From positions 83,605 through 147,604 of the forward strand of contig CAMIYC010000002.1 of assembly GCA_946402905.1 (NCBI GenBank): a DNA stretch of 64,000 nt. The letters are read 5' to 3'. This stretch comes from an uncultured Prevotellaceae bacterium. Its GTDB lineage: Bacteria; Bacteroidota; Bacteroidia; Bacteroidales; Bacteroidaceae. Of the stretch, positions 16,583-25,138 are shown piece by piece. Numbering within the stretch: the stretch's first letter is position 1; every line of letters starts with the position of its first letter. A program made the position numbers and the translations under genes. Under the pieces are notes generated by a model. The model made no database searches. It had not been told where the DNA came from and worked only from the letters and a program-made list of their open reading frames with translations.

Positions 16583-16635
16583 CCGGGTTTTCCGGATATT
16601 CCGGGGTTTCCGGGTTTTCCGGATATTCCGGGTTT
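16583..16635. repeat. Two tandem 27-bp GC-rich units
   Basis: CCGGGTTTTCCGGATATTCC and a short extension repeats at 16583 and 16610 (period 27). Each unit contains the inverted repeat CCGGA-TAT-TCCGG. It fills the 142-bp gap between the flavoprotein gene and the MATE gene, just after the flavoprotein stop. Confidence 0.7.
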
Positions 16636-16648
16636 CCCGGAGGGGGGC

Positions 16649-17266
16649 TTATCTGATGAAGTTGGTCCATACGGGCTGCTCCTGCTCGGGATGTCCCTGC
16701 TCCGGGATGTCCAGCCTCTTGATGAGCCACGCCATGTTGCGGCCGAGTGTGCGCATGGTCTGCATGCCCTCTTCGTCTTGTGTCGCCTGTCCGGGTGTCT
16801 GTCCGTAGACCATGTTCCAGTATTGAGAGCTGACTACGGGCATGTTCATGATGGTGAAATACTTATTGAGCCGGTCGAAGGCAGCAGAAGCCCCGCCGCG
16901 CCGACACACCACGACACTCGCTCCCGGCTTGTATCTGAGCATTCTGCCCAGCGAGTAGAAGACACGGTCGAGCAGAGCGCACAGTGAGCCGTTGGGGCCT
17001 CCATAGTAGACAGGCGATCCGATGACCAGACCGTCGATGCCATCGTTGATAGCTCTCGAGACTTTATAATAGAGGTCGTCGTTGAAAGTACATTTGCCGG
17101 TCCTTCCGCACATGCCGCATGCGATGCAGCCCTGCACGGCGCGCTTTCCGATGCTGATGATCTCGGTGTCGATACCCTCGGCGTTGAGTGTCCGGGCCAC
17201 CTCGCTGAGTGCCATGTATGTGTTTCCGTTTCCTCGTGGACTTCCGTTGATGAGTAATACTTTCAT
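16649..17266 (-). CDS. Iron-sulfur flavoprotein-like FMN reductase
   Basis: This 205-residue protein has the flavodoxin-fold phosphate loop L-I-N-G-S-P-R-G-N-G-N-T (5-16). A compact cysteine set, C47-x2-C50-x2-C53-x5-C59, matches the cluster motif of iron-sulfur flavoproteins. G-S-P-V-Y-Y-G-G is the second FMN-binding loop. It probably transfers electrons between an Fe-S cluster and FMN in the cytoplasm; its partner is unknown. A -7 box lies 53 bp upstream, so it is transcribed on its own, possibly running on into the MATE operon. Confidence 0.85.
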   Translation of the reverse strand: MKVLLINGSPRGNGNTYMALSEVARTLNAEGIDTEIISIGKRAVQGCIACGMCGRTGKCTFNDDLYYKVSRAINDGIDGLVIGSPVYYGGPNGSLCALLDRVFYSLGRMLRYKPGASVVVCRRGGASAAFDRLNKYFTIMNMPVVSSQYWNMVYGQTPGQATQDEEGMQTMRTLGRNMAWLIKRLDIPEQGHPEQEQPVWTNFIR

Positions 17267-17318
17267 GTTGTGTAAGGGTGTGTTTTGGGGAAAATAAATA
17301 ATTGCTTATAATTAGGGG

Positions 17319-17326
17319 CAAAGATA
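17319..17326 (-). promoter_or_regulatory. Bacteroidetes -7 box (TATCTTTG) of the flavoprotein gene
   Basis: Exact TATCTTTG on the minus strand, 53 bp before the ATG at 17266. Confidence 0.6.
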
Positions 17327-17381
17327 CTCAAATTCTGACATTTTTCCAAAATAAAGTTATCTTTGCATAAGTATATCCACC

Positions 17382-18905
17382 TCACTTCTCCATCCAGTGG
17401 GGCTTCATCAGTCTTTGTCTGTATTCCACGTCGACGCCCTCTCCCTTGAGCACCTCGGCGAAGTCTTGCGGACGGATGGATACCGGGCCTCGCATGAACT
17501 CAGGGATGTTGTAGCTGCGCATGAATTGCCGGTGATAGTCGGCGTCGGCGGTGGGCAGCTCAAAAGGCTTGCTGCCATGTCCGTCGGCATCGAAATGTGC
17601 GATGAAGGGGCGTGTGAAGGACCCGTCGTCGCGCCGGCTGCTGAAGATGACCCATCGTCCGTTGCTCGACCAGGAATGGTAACTCTCGGTGTCGGGTGAG
17701 TTCCACTCGTTCATTTTTCGCACTTCTCCGCTTCTGAGGTCCATCAGCCATAAGTCGGCGTCGTGGTGCCAGATGTGGAAATAGCCGTATTCGGCGCTGG
17801 AGAAGAGCATGAAGCGTCCGTCGGGGGAGATGCGCGGCAGTACGGCGCTTTGTCCGTCGGCGATGGCATCGAATACGAGTTCGCGCGGCCCGAAACTCAT
17901 GGTCTGCGGGTCGAATTTTTTCTGATAGATATTGTATTTCAGGCGGTTGTATCTTGCTGCCATCTCTTTGTGGGTAGACGCTGCCGAGTCGGCATCGATG
18001 AAGTGTCCGCTGCAGTAATAGAGCGTTTTGCCGTCGGGAGCCCAGCAGGGGAACACCTCGTATTCCTTGGGGTCATTCTCCAGGTTGGTCACCAGGTCGT
18101 TGTCCACGTCGTATGCTATGATATCGCTTGAGAGGTCGTAGACTTCCACTTTGTTGGAATGGACGGTGTGAAAATATTGAAATGTCTTGTCCGTGGCATA
18201 GACGATGAGATTGAGCGAAGGATGCCATGCCGGATAGACCCCCGCTGAGAGGATGGAGTCGTTTTTCATGTTGACCTTTTTCATTTTCCCGTCATAGGCT
18301 ATGAGTGTGCCTCCCCTGTACTGCCGCGCATGAAACTGCATGCGCTCCGGGTTGTAGTTCTGGAAGTGGTGGCAGTTGATGCACTGTCCGTCCTTCTCGT
18401 ATCCACAGAGGAAATTGTCGTAGATGACGCTTTCGTCGTAGTTTTCCAGGCAGCGCTGGTTGATGGTGAGGGATTCATAGGTGACAAATGAGGGATGTAT
18501 GAGTCGGTAGCTGATATAGGGGTCGATGGAGTCGGGCGAGACATACAGGTTGAACGGCTTGTATCGGGTCCATTGTCCCTCCTTGCGCATATAAACATCG
18601 ACTTTGATGGCTGCTCCTTTCGCCTTGGCGGTCATCTCCCGCCACTCGTCGATACCGGGCTGCATCTGTCCGCTGCAGACAATCTCCTGTCCTCCGGCGG
18701 TATAGCAGGCCACCATCTCGTCGGTGGGCTGGTCGGCCTCGAAGGTCAGCGGCGCGATGTTCACGGGTATGGTCACATTGACATAGTCAGGATAGATGGC
18801 CGGCAGTGCATCCGACTGTGTGTATTCGGTAGGTACAGACACCTCGTGGCATGCCGTCAGCATGCTGAGGGCCATGAGGGCCATCCATAGTCTCATTGTT
18901 TTCAT
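17382..18905 (-). CDS. PD40/TolB-like beta-propeller lipoprotein with a CXXCH motif
   Basis: The 507-residue protein has a lipobox ending at Cys19 (L-S-M-L-T-A-C). An N-terminal domain of about 150 residues is followed by C175-I-N-C-H-H180, a CXXCH sequence of the type that binds haem c. From about residue 225 there are PD40/WD40-like blades such as A-W-H-P-S-L-N-L-I-V-Y-A-T-D, C-W-A-P-D-G-K-T-L-Y-Y-C-S and R-I-S-P-D-G-R-F-M-L-F-S-S. It is probably anchored in the outer membrane facing the periplasm or surface. It follows the DUF6057-like membrane protein gene by 6 bp, so they form a two-gene unit. Whether the CXXCH carries haem is not known. Confidence 0.78.
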   Translation of the reverse strand: MKTMRLWMALMALSMLTACHEVSVPTEYTQSDALPAIYPDYVNVTIPVNIAPLTFEADQPTDEMVACYTAGGQEIVCSGQMQPGIDEWREMTAKAKGAAIKVDVYMRKEGQWTRYKPFNLYVSPDSIDPYISYRLIHPSFVTYESLTINQRCLENYDESVIYDNFLCGYEKDGQCINCHHFQNYNPERMQFHARQYRGGTLIAYDGKMKKVNMKNDSILSAGVYPAWHPSLNLIVYATDKTFQYFHTVHSNKVEVYDLSSDIIAYDVDNDLVTNLENDPKEYEVFPCWAPDGKTLYYCSGHFIDADSAASTHKEMAARYNRLKYNIYQKKFDPQTMSFGPRELVFDAIADGQSAVLPRISPDGRFMLFSSAEYGYFHIWHHDADLWLMDLRSGEVRKMNEWNSPDTESYHSWSSNGRWVIFSSRRDDGSFTRPFIAHFDADGHGSKPFELPTADADYHRQFMRSYNIPEFMRGPVSIRPQDFAEVLKGEGVDVEYRQRLMKPHWMEK

Positions 18906-18911
18906 AATCGT

Positions 18912-20966
18912 CTAATATTGGGGTAGGTCTGACATCAGGTAGTAATCATAAAAATAGGTGTCGCCATATAGAGGATACAGCATTTCTCTTGCCTCCGTGA
19001 TATCCCTTCCGTCGAGATTGGCGGCATCCTGTGAGAATCTCTCATAGATATCTTTCACTCCAGGGTCGAAAGGCATGCGTTCCAGGTCGATGTTGCCACT
19101 CTCCACTCCAAACGTATATGCGGCTTGCTGGTAGTAGGGTGGCATCTTGTCGCCGGGGTGCAGCCTGATGTAATTGTGGAATTGATACCAGAAGAGTTGG
19201 GGTTCTCTTATCCACATGGCCGCTATCAGACACTGCTCCTGAAAGAGCGGGTCGCCGGTGTAGTTGGTGTGGGCAAGGTGTTGCATCAGGTATTTTTCGA
19301 CGTATCCCTGGTCGGAACCCAGTTCGTCGGGGTAGTGCAGCATGTGGGTGATGGGTTCCATCTCCTGGTCTTTGGCTATGAGGCCGGGATGGTCGGTCAG
19401 ACGTTCTGCCTTGTCTGCCCATTCCTTGTAGTAGGTGGTCTGTCTGAGGATATGGATGTATTTCTTTGCCAGTGGCTTGTCACCGTCGAGGATGGCGCAG
19501 CGGGTGAGGTATTTGTAATATTCCACGCGCCAGTCGTATTCCACTCCCATCTCCATGGCCAGACGTGCGCAGTCGTTGATCTTGCCATACTGATAATAGA
19601 TCAGCATACCGACGACTTGCATCATGCGCACGCCAAAGGGGGCGTTGCTCGCTTTGGATCCGTTGCGGTATTTGTACATCTCGGTGCTCTGGCGTCCCAG
19701 ACGGGATAACGCCAGGTTTTTCATCATCACGATGGCTCGTGTGGGTTCATCCGTCTGTGCTGCTGCTTCGCTGACCACCCCCTCCCAGTCAAGGCGCTCG
19801 ATGCAGTGCTGCATGCGCAGTTCGCGGCGGAAATTGGAGTCTTTGTACCAGAAATGTGCCACAGCGCAGGCCAGCAAGGCTACGATGCCTGCAGTCCATC
19901 CATAGTCTTTGGCCCGGCGGAGCCATCGGCTGTCTCTTGCCGGCTTCTTTCTCTCCGTCTCTTGTCGGGCTTGCTTCTTCTCATTCGCTTGTCGGGCTTG
20001 CTTCTTCGGCGTCTCTTGTCTGCCTTGCATCCGCCGTGGTTGTTTCTTCTCATCTCCCTGCGGCTTGGAGATGCTTTCTGCCACGTGGTCTTGACCACTT
20101 GATTCCACAGGTCTTTTTGTGAAGGTGTCAGTAGTCTTCATCTTCGGCCAGGGCACACATGCCATCGCGACGAAGAATAGCAGAAGCAGATAGTAAGGAA
20201 TATAATACTGGTGATATTCCTCAGCAAGGTAGTAAAGCGGCAGCTCCGTGAAGTAGATATTGGTGATGTTGGTCTGGTAATAGACGTAGTGGTAATAGAG
20301 TAGGGGGACCGCCACGATACAGACGAGAGCCACGCAGGTGTGAAGTATGGCTGTGCCGCGCTTGTACAGCCGCCAAGACCAGATGGCCATCAGCAGCACT
20401 GCGGCCAGGGCATAGATGCCCATCAGCGGATATCCTGCCACTGCGACTGCCGCCAGGAACACCGATGTAAGAAGCCATCGCGTGGGCAGACAGCGGAAGC
20501 ACCACATCAGTGCTGCCACCGCCGTGCATCCGATGGTGGTGACAAAGAAATGTCCGCGGAGTTTGAGCAGATAGACCCAGTAGCCCATGTCGACGATAGT
20601 GAGCAGGATGAGTGCTACGGGTATGAGCATCAGTGCCGCCCACTTGCCTGGCACCTGAAAGGCTCGCCTGGCCAGTGCCATCATCAGCAGCCACCATGCG
20701 CAGAGCATGGTCACCCCCACAGCTGGATGGTATAGAAACTGTGTGAAGAAGGTGCCGAGATAGGTGAGCATTCCTCCGGCCGTCACCATCTGCTGTTTGA
20801 AATATAGCGAGGTGTTGAGAAACAGGTTCATCTCCTGCACTTTCCAGAGCAGGTCGTTGTCATACACCAGCAGGGCGCATGCGATGGCGAGGAGTGCCAG
20901 GATCCATACCGCCATGAATGATAGTTTTTTCATAACCGCTGAAGTCAAATTACCGGATTGAGACAT
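18912..20966 (-). CDS. Large membrane protein, DUF6057-like
   Basis: This 684-residue protein has about eight membrane helices in the first 270 residues. A low-complexity basic linker follows (about 285-345, repeats of K-K-Q-A-R-Q and R-Q-E-T), then another helix (W-T-A-G-I-V-A-L-L-A-C-A-V-A-H-F-W-Y). A helical soluble domain of about 300 residues with TPR-like character ends the protein. I place it near DUF6057 from its shape and its lipoprotein neighbour; this is a tentative label. An alternative start (M-K-K-L-S-F) lies at 20933. With the PD40 lipoprotein it forms an envelope module of unknown function. Confidence 0.65.
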   Translation of the reverse strand: MSQSGNLTSAVMKKLSFMAVWILALLAIACALLVYDNDLLWKVQEMNLFLNTSLYFKQQMVTAGGMLTYLGTFFTQFLYHPAVGVTMLCAWWLLMMALARRAFQVPGKWAALMLIPVALILLTIVDMGYWVYLLKLRGHFFVTTIGCTAVAALMWCFRCLPTRWLLTSVFLAAVAVAGYPLMGIYALAAVLLMAIWSWRLYKRGTAILHTCVALVCIVAVPLLYYHYVYYQTNITNIYFTELPLYYLAEEYHQYYIPYYLLLLFFVAMACVPWPKMKTTDTFTKRPVESSGQDHVAESISKPQGDEKKQPRRMQGRQETPKKQARQANEKKQARQETERKKPARDSRWLRRAKDYGWTAGIVALLACAVAHFWYKDSNFRRELRMQHCIERLDWEGVVSEAAAQTDEPTRAIVMMKNLALSRLGRQSTEMYKYRNGSKASNAPFGVRMMQVVGMLIYYQYGKINDCARLAMEMGVEYDWRVEYYKYLTRCAILDGDKPLAKKYIHILRQTTYYKEWADKAERLTDHPGLIAKDQEMEPITHMLHYPDELGSDQGYVEKYLMQHLAHTNYTGDPLFQEQCLIAAMWIREPQLFWYQFHNYIRLHPGDKMPPYYQQAAYTFGVESGNIDLERMPFDPGVKDIYERFSQDAANLDGRDITEAREMLYPLYGDTYFYDYYLMSDLPQY

Positions 20967-21015
20967 GAATCATGCAAAAATACAAAATTTTATACATTTG
21001 TGTGTCTCGACCGCA

Positions 21016-21076
21016 AAAAAAACTTAAAAAAATCGTGCGTCACGATGATGCCAGGACGCTGGTACGTGACGCACGA
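21016..21076 (-). terminator. Intrinsic terminator of the SusCD locus
   Basis: A perfect 12-bp stem (TCGTGCGTCACG at 21033-21044 and its complement at 21065-21076) is followed on the minus strand by TTTTTTTAAG and a further run of eight T. It lies 49 bp after the stop of the last gene of the PUL. Confidence 0.85.
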
Positions 21077-21124
21077 TGATGCTATGTAGGAGCTTGCCGC
21101 TCCTTCAACTTAAGAATATGGAGC

Positions 21125-23332
21125 TTACTTGGCGATAAACTTCTTTCCGCTCTTCACTACGATTCCCTTGTAGTCTTTCGAAACGCGCTGTCCGGCAAGG
21201 TTGTAGGTGACGGTCGGTACGCTGTTGGTGTTGACCACGCTGCTGATACCGTCGGGATCGACGTACTGGTGTGGTTCCTCTCCGAGAACCTTGACGAAGA
21301 AGTTCTGTGTGCCCGAATCATTGATGAGCGACTCAGTGTTGTCTTCCAGTTTCCACACCACGTCCTTGATCTCATACTTGCAGGCATCTTTGATCTCAGC
21401 CATGTTGAATGCGATAGACTTCATGCCGTTGGCCTCGCCGGCTACAGTGAATGTGGTCTCAAAGTCTTGCCATTCCTCAGTGAAGTTGACATCACCGATA
21501 GCAGCCCAGTGCAGATAGCTGCCCGGATCGGCATGGCTCTGTGTGCTCACTTTGGCGGGGATGGAGCTCTTGTATTTGAACTGTACGACGGTGGTCTCAC
21601 CGGCGCTGAGTGTGCGGTTGGCTACGATCCAGAACTGGTTGTCCCAGGGCTGTCCTGTTCCACCCGGTTCTTCTTTGACGGTGCCGTCTTCGGCATCAGC
21701 GAGGTCGTCTCTCTCCAGTGCATTGATAACGATGAGAGTGGGGTTGGGGTTGATTTCTTTCGGTTCAAGAATATTGCCCTTGAGCATCTCAAATGCCATC
21801 GACTTGAATTCGTCGTCGAGGTAGATTTTCCATATACCCTCACCCGGCAGATTCAGTTTGGCCAGGCTGGATGGAGCGTAGTCGAGCCAGTTTTCCTTGT
21901 CGTTGGTGATGGTTCCCGAAGGCTTGAGCGTAGCACTCTTGAATGCGGCATCGTTGCCGCGTACGGTGGAAATCATGATTTGCGAGACGTATTCATTGTC
22001 GCTGCCAATTGTAGCCGTATAAATGTTTTCAGCCTCGTCGTACTCAAACTGCACGGCATTGTCGAAGTCATACTCAAGACCGGTGTTGGGGTTGGAGCCG
22101 GCTACGAAGTAACCCTCGTCGAGTTTCATGCTCTGCCAGGAGAGGTCGTCGAAATAGAAGTCGACGGCGTCTTTGACAACAGAGTTGAGGTTGAATGCGA
22201 TAGACCATCCACCGACCATGTCGTCGGCAATAGTCATGATGCCATCATACTCCTGCCATTCTGTGGTGAATGCAATGTTGCCGATAGCATGCCAGATGAG
22301 GTAGTCGGAGGGGTTGTGTTTGTGAATCTGTGTGTCTGTCGAGCTGACGGGAGCTGAAGCCTTGTAGCGGAAGTGGATCTTGACCTGGTCGCCGGCTTTC
22401 CACTCCTTGGGCGACTGGATCCAGAACTGGTTGTCCCATGCGGATGGATCACCCTCGGTGGTTGCAGGCTTGCCGTGGCAGACGAATACGTGGCTGCCAT
22501 CCACTTCTTCGATGTCGGCGGGGAATGGATCCCATCCGCCTTCATCATTCATGTTGCGGCCTTTCTCCTTAGCCCATGCGCAGATCAGGTGGTTTTTCTC
22601 CTGATCGTTGAATCTCACGTTGGAGTCTGGCCATGGTGTCTCGGCGTCGCCCATATAAGTGGGGATAGGATTGCCGTCGACGATGACAGGCTGGCCATCG
22701 CTTGTGAGCCACTCTTGCCAGACGACGGGTCTCTGTTCCTTCTGCAGGTGAGAGACAGTCACATACTTCCACTCGATGGTGGCTGTAGAAGTGCCAGGCT
22801 GTGCCACGAGGTTGCAGGAGGCTCCGCCAATGCCGTTGTACTCCCATTCTACCTCAGCCCATTCAGTGCCGATAGCTACGGAAGCTTTGGCTTGCTGGCC
22901 ATCGCCCCAACCCCAGCCCATGTTGACGGTGATGGAGACAGGCTCAGAGGCCTTCACCATGGCCTTGACGGTGTAAGAGCCGTCGATCTCGGTGGGGATA
23001 CCGTCGGCGATAAAATACTGGTGCCAATATGGGCCGGCACCTGTTACTTTCTGATACTCTGTTCCACCTTGAGTCGTGACAGTGCCGACAGAGGATTCTC
23101 CGTCTTTCCATTTGGCATCGCCATCGCCATCAAGGTCAGCCTGTGTGGCATACCTGTAATCTGCACCATAGTCGGTCATCACACCGTCTTTCCACTCTGG
23201 CACGTAGCCCATCACGTAGAACGGGAAGCCCGTGTTCTGTGAGTAGTCGATTTTGTAATCTTCCACCCACTCTGCTGCCTTGGCTCCTGCAAATGCAGCC
23301 AAGAGAGCAATAAGAGTAAATAGTTTTTTCAT
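21125..23332 (-). CDS. Secreted multidomain glycan-binding-like protein of the PUL
   Basis: The 735-residue protein has a signal peptide ending A-G-A-K-A. Its N-terminal 180 residues look like a CBM-type beta-sandwich. Two later segments are homologous: one from D-N-Q-F-W-I-Q-S-P-K (about 297-410) and one from D-N-Q-F-W-I-V-A-N-R (about 570-690). They share F-R/K-Y-K-A/S-S, H-A/W-A-I-G and E-W-Q-D/E patterns. Between them is a starch-binding-like module. The C-terminus (Y-N-L-A-G-Q-R-V ... K-G-I-V-V-K-S-G-K-K) is the sorting-like tail seen in other secreted proteins here. No catalytic residues were recognised. As last gene of the locus it is probably a surface glycan-binding protein. Confidence 0.68.
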   Translation of the reverse strand: MKKLFTLIALLAAFAGAKAAEWVEDYKIDYSQNTGFPFYVMGYVPEWKDGVMTDYGADYRYATQADLDGDGDAKWKDGESSVGTVTTQGGTEYQKVTGAGPYWHQYFIADGIPTEIDGSYTVKAMVKASEPVSITVNMGWGWGDGQQAKASVAIGTEWAEVEWEYNGIGGASCNLVAQPGTSTATIEWKYVTVSHLQKEQRPVVWQEWLTSDGQPVIVDGNPIPTYMGDAETPWPDSNVRFNDQEKNHLICAWAKEKGRNMNDEGGWDPFPADIEEVDGSHVFVCHGKPATTEGDPSAWDNQFWIQSPKEWKAGDQVKIHFRYKASAPVSSTDTQIHKHNPSDYLIWHAIGNIAFTTEWQEYDGIMTIADDMVGGWSIAFNLNSVVKDAVDFYFDDLSWQSMKLDEGYFVAGSNPNTGLEYDFDNAVQFEYDEAENIYTATIGSDNEYVSQIMISTVRGNDAAFKSATLKPSGTITNDKENWLDYAPSSLAKLNLPGEGIWKIYLDDEFKSMAFEMLKGNILEPKEINPNPTLIVINALERDDLADAEDGTVKEEPGGTGQPWDNQFWIVANRTLSAGETTVVQFKYKSSIPAKVSTQSHADPGSYLHWAAIGDVNFTEEWQDFETTFTVAGEANGMKSIAFNMAEIKDACKYEIKDVVWKLEDNTESLINDSGTQNFFVKVLGEEPHQYVDPDGISSVVNTNSVPTVTYNLAGQRVSKDYKGIVVKSGKKFIAK

Positions 23333-23399
23333 ATTAGAAAAGTTTAGTTAATAAATAAAAGATATTTGATGTTTGTCATTGTGATTCTTCGACATGGAG

Positions 23400-23452
23400 A
23401 GATAATTGCCAGGAGTAGTGACGTGTTTCCATTTGCCCACTGGCAATTATCT
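23400..23452 (-). other. Stem-loop between the last two PUL genes
   Basis: AGATAATTGCCAG (23400-23412) and its exact complement (23440-23452) form a 13-bp stem with a 27-base loop, 13 bp after the GH10-like gene stop. No T run follows, so it is more likely an mRNA-stabilising or processing element than a full terminator. Confidence 0.55.
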
Positions 23453-23464
23453 GTCGTCGTGTAT

Positions 23465-25129
23465 TTAATTGCCGCTGAGCGCGTCGCAGAAAGCTTTGTA
23501 GGTGGCAGTGCGCACCCAGTCTCTGCTCTTTTTGTCGATAGACCAGAGCCCCACGGGGTCGGTCGTGTCGACCAGGTTGCCCTTGCATATACCAGCCTGC
23601 TTGTCGTTGGGTATCTTGCTCATGTAGCTCTTGATCACGCGGCCATAGTAGTCGGCCAGTTTCTGGCGCTGGTCTTGGCTGATCTTTTCGGAAGTGACAC
23701 TCACTCCCGTGGCATCCAGGTACTTGATGTCCAAGTTGGAGAGACGGATGAGCTTGCCTGTGGCGGCGAGGTTGTCGAGCATGGTGTTGAATACGGCCTC
23801 GTTGGCAGCCTGAGTAGCGGCGTCCTCACTGTAGTAGAGGTTTAATTTCGCGTTGATGCCGTCGATCTTTGCACCGTTGCGGTCCCAGACACCTATCCAG
23901 TACTTCAGGCTCTCCATTTTCTTGGGATTGTCAAGCTCAGACTCGCTGATAAAGAACTTTAGTTCAGCAGGGTTGCCTCCATACCTCTCATAGGCAGCGC
24001 TTGCAGACTTCGACACGGCTGGAGCATAATTCTCACTGCCGAGGATGTCTTGCCAGAAGATGCTGCTCGTCGAGTGCTTGATGTCGTAGAACCCATTGTC
24101 AAGCTCGGATTTGGTGTCGATGGCTTCGTCGATGAGGTCGAAGGAGTTGATGCGCCCCTCATTGATCTTCATCAGTCCGTCGCACCACTCGTTGAGTGCA
24201 TAGTTGATGGTGTCTGTACGCTCTTTTTCGGTTTGCGGGCGGTGGTTGTCGGGATAGTAGCCCACCTCAACCTTTTGTACATAGATGGCGCCATTGGGTC
24301 CGTTCTCTATTCTCAGGTAGCCGTCTTTCACGTCTTCGGCACTTTGTGCCTCGATGACAAATTTGGTCCATTTTCCGGGTTTGACTTCCCATTTGCCTTC
24401 CGATCCGCTACCGTCCACCTTTTTGCCGGAGAATGTGATGTTGAAGGATACTTTCTCCTTGTCGGCAGGGGCCTGTGCCCAGAATGTAGTAGTGTATTTG
24501 GCCAGGGGGTCTACTTCGAATCCCTCGATGATTCTTATCTGTGCTTTGGCGTTGATTTTCAGGACTTTCTGTCCGTCAAAATCTACGATTGTGGCGCTTC
24601 CCCTGTCAGCAGTGCCGTCGAATGAGGTCATGGTGGTGTAGTCTACCGACTTGCCCTCGACGAAGTCGACCATGATTTCGACAGGTGCGGTAAGTGTGTT
24701 GAGCCAACCGTCGGCTTGGTTGGCATTGGCCACGATAGGGCTTCCGAACACCTCTCCTCCTATTTCGTCTATATGGTCGAGAAGGTCTTTCATGTCAAGG
24801 AAGTTCATCACACCTCTGCTGTTGACAATGGCTCCCGACATCAGGGTCGTTCCGAAAGCGATGTTGTCGAAATTGGTCATCGCCGCCGCATGTGCAAGTT
24901 CCTGCTTGTTGAAATCGGCTACCCTGAGCGTGGCTCCGAGTGTCAGGTTGGGATACTTGGCTCTGTCGATGTACGATTTGACAGGCTCCAAATCCTTGTA
25001 GGGTTCTACGAAACTGGGATCAGGACTTGCCTGGAAATCGTCCGTCACGTTATATTCGGCACAGGATGCTGCAAGTGCTCCTGTCGCCAACAGGAAGAGA
25101 CTGTCTCTAAAAAATCTGTTCATATTCAT
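23465..25129 (-). CDS. Degenerate GH10-like lipoprotein (probable glycan-binding protein)
   Basis: The 554-residue lipoprotein (lipobox A-L-A-A-S-C, Cys23) follows the GH10 xylanase plan of Bacteroidetes, with a CBM-like insert (about 160-295) splitting the barrel. Recognisable GH10 landmarks are F-D-N-I-A-F-G (86-92), D-L-I-D-E-A-I-D (331-338), I-F-W-Q-D-I-L-G (357-364), G-G-N-P-A-E-L-K (384-391) and I-R-L-S-N-L-D-I (461-468). The catalytic nucleophile Glu in that last motif is Asn465, and the acid/base motif N-E reads D334-E335; the conserved active-site His is also missing. It is therefore probably not an enzyme but a surface glycan-binding protein. In xus-type loci this position is held by an active xylanase. 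Confidence 0.8.
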   Translation of the reverse strand: MNMNRFFRDSLFLLATGALAASCAEYNVTDDFQASPDPSFVEPYKDLEPVKSYIDRAKYPNLTLGATLRVADFNKQELAHAAAMTNFDNIAFGTTLMSGAIVNSRGVMNFLDMKDLLDHIDEIGGEVFGSPIVANANQADGWLNTLTAPVEIMVDFVEGKSVDYTTMTSFDGTADRGSATIVDFDGQKVLKINAKAQIRIIEGFEVDPLAKYTTTFWAQAPADKEKVSFNITFSGKKVDGSGSEGKWEVKPGKWTKFVIEAQSAEDVKDGYLRIENGPNGAIYVQKVEVGYYPDNHRPQTEKERTDTINYALNEWCDGLMKINEGRINSFDLIDEAIDTKSELDNGFYDIKHSTSSIFWQDILGSENYAPAVSKSASAAYERYGGNPAELKFFISESELDNPKKMESLKYWIGVWDRNGAKIDGINAKLNLYYSEDAATQAANEAVFNTMLDNLAATGKLIRLSNLDIKYLDATGVSVTSEKISQDQRQKLADYYGRVIKSYMSKIPNDKQAGICKGNLVDTTDPVGLWSIDKKSRDWVRTATYKAFCDALSGN

Positions 25130-25138
25130 AGCCTCCTA

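Noticed and set aside
16427..16987. Plus-strand ORF with collagen-like P-G-F-P repeats
   Set aside because: It is antisense to the MATE and flavoprotein genes and its repeats come from the 27-bp tandem DNA units.
17358..17365. Plus-strand TATCTTTG box
   Set aside because: It is an exact -7 match, but the region downstream is the 3' end of a minus-strand gene with no plus-strand gene to serve.
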